Shown here in pieces: positions 7,754 to 11,312 of a stretch of DNA of 11,312 bases. Numbering within the stretch: the stretch's first letter is position 1; each line of letters begins with the position of its first letter. The notes beneath the pieces are model-generated. The model had not been told where the DNA came from, did no database searches, and saw nothing but the letters and a program-made list of their open reading frames with translations. Source of the DNA: DATLAN01 sp035527455 (lineage in GTDB: Bacteria > Planctomycetota > Planctomycetia > Pirellulales > Thermoguttaceae); NCBI GenBank assembly GCA_035527455.1, contig DATLAN010000428.1:1-11312 (forward strand). Direction: 5' to 3'. The translations under genes were made by a program, and so were the position numbers.

Positions 7754-8200
7754 CTACTTCTTGACTCCGAGTTCCTTCGGCTCCGGCTGTTGGGCCTGAT
7801 GCGGATGCTGGGAGCCGATGTAGATTTTCAGCTTCTTGAGCATCTGCCGGGCGAGCTTATTCTTGGGCAACATCCGGCGGACGGCTTCCGAAAGGATCAT
7901 CTCCGGCTTCCGCTCCAACCGTTTCCCGGCCGTCTCGCTCTTCAGGCCCGGATAGCCCGTGTACCAGGTGTACTGCTTCGTGTCCCACTTGTTGCCCGTG
8001 AACACGACCTTCTCCGCATTGACCACGATCACGAAGTCGCCCGTGTCGACGTGCGGGGTGTAGGTCGGCTTGTGCTTGCCCATCAGCAGCATGGCAATAT
8101 CGCTCGCCAGGCGGCCAACCACCTTATCGGCGGCGTCCACCACCCACCACTTGGGTTCTACGTCTTCCCGCCGGGCCATGTATGTCTTTACGTTTGGCAT
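7754..8200 (-). CDS. rplM: 50S ribosomal protein L13
   Basis: L13 is an early-assembling protein of the large subunit. The 148-residue product shows WWVVDAADKVVGRLAS (18-33), GKHKPTYTPHVDTGDFVIVVNAEKV (41-65), the FTGNKWDTKQYTWYTGYPGLK block (67-87) and RMLPKNKLARQMLKKLKIYIG (109-129), all typical of the family and of normal length. The start at 8200 (MPNVKTYMARRED) has only a weak GAGCGGA upstream. ATG at 8179 (MARREDVEPKW) is an alternative 7 residues shorter. It is first in a leftward pair with rpsI, and the intergenic region to the right carries a candidate promoter. Confidence 0.97.
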   Translation of the reverse strand: MPNVKTYMARREDVEPKWWVVDAADKVVGRLASDIAMLLMGKHKPTYTPHVDTGDFVIVVNAEKVVFTGNKWDTKQYTWYTGYPGLKSETAGKRLERKPEMILSEAVRRMLPKNKLARQMLKKLKIYIGSQHPHQAQQPEPKELGVKK

Positions 8201-8516
8201 TTCGTCCGCTCGACCGATTTCCGCCCGGTGCGGAAGTGTCCCTCACCAGACCGATGAACTTGGTAACCTTCTTAATACACTCCATCCCATAATACGGCAA
8301 TCCCGTACTTTACAAGTTTATCGGCACGTTGACAAGCCTTCTCGGGCGAACGAGCGAATAAGAACACGACCGACTGTGAAAAACTTCCCCGCCACGGGCT
8401 TTTCCGCCGCTGCACGACACCGAATAATGTTCCCTAAACACCGCATGGGACAGCAGTAAGGTAAATTTGGTTGGATCTGTCCGTTTGTTGAGAATCCCCC
8501 AACCCTGGTAGGGACC
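8201..8516. other. Divergent regulatory gap between rplM and the pnt operon
   Basis: The 316 bases are more AT-rich than the genes on either side and must hold the start signals for both transcription units. A reasonable minus-strand promoter is seen (8307-8335). For the plus strand I see no convincing promoter. No further gene or RNA structure is recognised; the short open frames here have no domain or ribosome-binding site. Confidence 0.55.
8307..8335 (-). promoter_or_regulatory. rplM: Candidate promoter for rplM-rpsI
   Basis: On the minus strand, TTGTCA (8335-8330) and TAAAGT (8312-8307) are separated by 17 bases, matching sigma-70 hexamers at 5 of 6 and 4 of 6 positions. The start would lie about 100 bases before rplM, leaving a leader in which autoregulation could act. 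A second option downstream is TTGTAA with a 15-base spacer to TATTAT (8294-8289). Confidence 0.4.
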
Positions 8517-9782
8517 ATGATTGTCGCAGTCTGCAAAGAAACCTTCCCAGGCGAAAGACGCGTCGCCCTGATCCCCTCGGCAGTGCCGCCGCTGGTCAAG
8601 GCCGGATTCGAGGTCCTCGTAGAAACCACCGCGGGCCAGGCCGCCGGATTTCCGGACGAGCAATACACCGAAAGAGGGGCTACGATCGTCCGAAATCGTA
8701 GCGACCTGTTCGCCGCCGATGTCTTGCTCCAGGTCCGCTCCGCCGGGGCCAATCCCGGGGCACCGCCTTCCGATTTCGACCTCTTCCGCCAAAACCAAGC
8801 CGTGATCGGGATGGCCGATCCCCTGGGAACCCCTCAGGCGGCGGAGAAACTGGCCGCCCGAGGCGTGACGCTCTTCGCCCTCGAGTTGCTCCCGCGGATC
8901 ACCCGGGCACAGAGCATGGATGTCCTCTCCTCCATGGCGACGGTCGCCGGCTACCATGCCGTGCTGTTGGCCGCCGCCAAGCTGCCCAAAATGTTCCCCA
9001 TGATGATGACTGCCGCCGGCACGATCGCGCCGGCGAAGGTCTTCGTGATGGGCGTCGGCGTGGCCGGGTTGCAGGCGATCGCCACCGCCAAGCGGCTGGG
9101 GGCCGTCGTCTCGGCCAACGACATCCGGCCGGTCGTCAAGGAACAGGTCGAAAGCCTGGGCGCCAGGTTCGTTCAACTGGAACTGGACACCCAGGCCGCC
9201 GAGATCAAGGGCGGATATGCCAAGGAGATGGGCGAGGACTTCCTCAGGAAGCAGCGGGAGTTGATCGCCCGGGTGGTCGCCGAGAGCGACGTGGTCATCA
9301 CCACGGCGGCCGTGCCCGGCAAGAAGGCCCCCACGCTGCTCACCGCCGAGATGGTCGCCGGCATGGCGCCAGGCTCGGTGATCGTCGACGTGGCGGCCGA
9401 ACGCGGCGGAAACTGCGAGCTGACCAGGCCGGGCGAAACGGTCATCGAAGGCGGCGTGACGATCCTCGGCCCGGACAACCTGCCGTCCGAGGTCCCCTAT
9501 CACGCCAGCCAGATGTACGCCAAAAACATCACGACCTTCCTGCAACACATCGTCAAGGAAGGAGAGCTGAATCTTGACCTCGAAGACGAAATCACTCGTG
9601 ATACTCTGGTCTGTCACGGCGGCCGAGTCGTCCATCCCCGGGTGTGCGAGCTGCTGGGAATCCAGCCGCCGGCTTCCCAAGACCCGTCGCCCGAAGAAAA
9701 GGAACCGGCCGAGAGCGAACCAGATAACCGATCGGACTCCGAAAGTGCCCAAACCCCGAGTTCCGAAGGAGAGACCGACTGA
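8517..9782 (+). CDS. pntA: NAD(P) transhydrogenase, alpha subunit part 1 (NAD-binding domain I)
   Basis: This is the peripheral NAD(H)-binding subunit of proton-translocating transhydrogenase, which uses the proton gradient to move hydride from NADH to NADP. The 421-residue product shows PGERRVALIP (11-20) and the RQD loop PRITRAQSMDVLSS with Arg127, Gln132, Asp135 and Ser138, the same numbering as I recall for the Rhodospirillum subunit. It also has GYHAVLLAA (145-153), a Rossmann GVGVAG (179-184), Asp202 in DIRP, and the mobile loop KGGYAKEM (231-238). Split-form subunits usually end near residue 380; here residues 384-421 are an extra Ser/Glu/Asp/Pro-rich tail. ATG 8517 follows GGTAGGGA closely (about 3 bases). 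Its stop overlaps the next start by one base (TGATG), implying coupled translation. Confidence 0.95.
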   Translation: MIVAVCKETFPGERRVALIPSAVPPLVKAGFEVLVETTAGQAAGFPDEQYTERGATIVRNRSDLFAADVLLQVRSAGANPGAPPSDFDLFRQNQAVIGMADPLGTPQAAEKLAARGVTLFALELLPRITRAQSMDVLSSMATVAGYHAVLLAAAKLPKMFPMMMTAAGTIAPAKVFVMGVGVAGLQAIATAKRLGAVVSANDIRPVVKEQVESLGARFVQLELDTQAAEIKGGYAKEMGEDFLRKQRELIARVVAESDVVITTAAVPGKKAPTLLTAEMVAGMAPGSVIVDVAAERGGNCELTRPGETVIEGGVTILGPDNLPSEVPYHASQMYAKNITTFLQHIVKEGELNLDLEDEITRDTLVCHGGRVVHPRVCELLGIQPPASQDPSPEEKEPAESEPDNRSDSESAQTPSSEGETD

Positions 9783-10156
9783 TGGGAATTGAATTCTGTC
9801 TGCTGGCGACCGGCGCCGCCGAAGCGGTCGAAAAAGCCGCCGAGGCGGTCGAAAAAGCGGCCGAAGCGTCCGTCGCGCTGCCGCTGATGGCCGCCTTGAC
9901 CATCTTCGTGCTGGCCATCTTCGTGGGCTTCGAGGTCATCACCAAGATCCCGCCCACCTTGCACACGCCGCTGATGTCCGGCTCGAACGCCATTTCGGGA
10001 ATCACCGTCGTCGGCGCGATCCTGGCGGCCGGCGCGGGTCACGGCTTCCTGGCCACCTCGCTGGGCTTTCTGGCCGTGATCCTGGCCACCGTCAACGTCG
10101 TCGGCGGATTCCTGGTCACCAACCGTATGCTCGAAATGTTTCGCAGGAAGAGATAA
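9782..10156 (+). CDS. pntAB: NAD(P) transhydrogenase, alpha subunit part 2 (membrane part)
   Basis: The 124-residue product is the small membrane subunit that, with PntB, forms the proton channel (domain II). The family block PPTLHTPLMSGSNAISGI (57-74) is clear, with membrane helices at about 33-55, 72-88 and 90-112. The N-terminus, normally short, holds a duplicated heptad, AEAVEKA at 13-19 and 20-26, encoded by two 21-base units at 9818-9838 and 9839-9859, followed by AEA. It would form an amphipathic helix right after the split from domain I. The start overlaps the pntA stop by one base, with AAGGAG 10 bases before. The next gene starts 2 bases after its stop. Confidence 0.94.
   Translation: MGIEFCLLATGAAEAVEKAAEAVEKAAEASVALPLMAALTIFVLAIFVGFEVITKIPPTLHTPLMSGSNAISGITVVGAILAAGAGHGFLATSLGFLAVILATVNVVGGFLVTNRMLEMFRRKR
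9818..9868 (+). repeat. 21-base tandem repeat encoding a heptad at the PntA split point
   Basis: Two 21-base units, differing at 2 positions (GAA/GAG and the last base), encode AEAVEKA twice, with a partial third (GCCGAAGCG). The heptad period and Ala/Glu/Lys content predict a helix or coiled coil near the membrane surface. Confidence 0.85.
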
Positions 10157-10158
10157 TC

Positions 10159-11312
<1,154 letters not shown>

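Noticed and set aside
8310..9752. 480-residue minus-strand frame opposite pntA
   Set aside because: It is antisense to a clear transhydrogenase subunit; its His/Gly/Arg-rich composition is typical of shadow frames.

Overview
The window looks like a piece of a Planctomycetota chromosome, most likely Pirellulales-like. This is inferred from high but uneven GC, long gene-free gaps filled with short hairpin repeats, an integrase remnant of planctomycete flavour, a lipoprotein version of the YyaL/DUF255 family, and the divergent pairing of rplM-rpsI with a split-subunit transhydrogenase operon. No rRNA or tRNA gene, CRISPR array or intact mobile element is visible.

Left part (1-2472): the C-terminal ~210 residues of glycerol kinase (glpK), joined in frame at about position 229 to 228 bases that do not resemble glycerol kinase. 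A ~580-base gap follows, holding two tandem 27-base hairpin repeats and a second, GC-rich repeat block. Next is a lower-GC gene for an unknown membrane-anchored coiled-coil protein (1439-2266). Its last codons read antisense through the remnant of a tyrosine recombinase (minus strand, 2234-2368). An inverted copy of the glpK-side hairpin repeat follows directly.

Middle (2473-7293): a two-domain polyphosphate:AMP phosphotransferase (pap, PPK2 class II), a 244-base gap dominated by a perfect 31-base inverted repeat, and a lipoprotein of the thioredoxin-domain/DUF255 family. About 1 kb without convincing genes separates this lipoprotein gene from the convergent rpsI. That stretch is a mosaic of inverted repeats, hairpins and one promoter-like site.

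Right part (7294-11312): rplM-rpsI run leftward as the usual L13-S9 pair. Divergent from them, starting 316 bases away, is the operon for proton-translocating NAD(P) transhydrogenase in the three-subunit form: pntA1 (NAD-binding domain I), pntA2 (three-helix membrane part) and pntB (membrane part plus NADP-binding domain III, cut by the window end).

Functional theme: mostly energy and nucleotide housekeeping (glycerol phosphorylation, AMP to ADP from polyphosphate, NADPH supply, ribosome). I see no defence island or obvious new multi-gene system. The less ordinary material is the repeat and hairpin structure between genes: one repeat copy carries a paired, base-pair-preserving change, and there are two larger palindromic elements. 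The decayed integrase and the orphan gene that runs into it also stand out.
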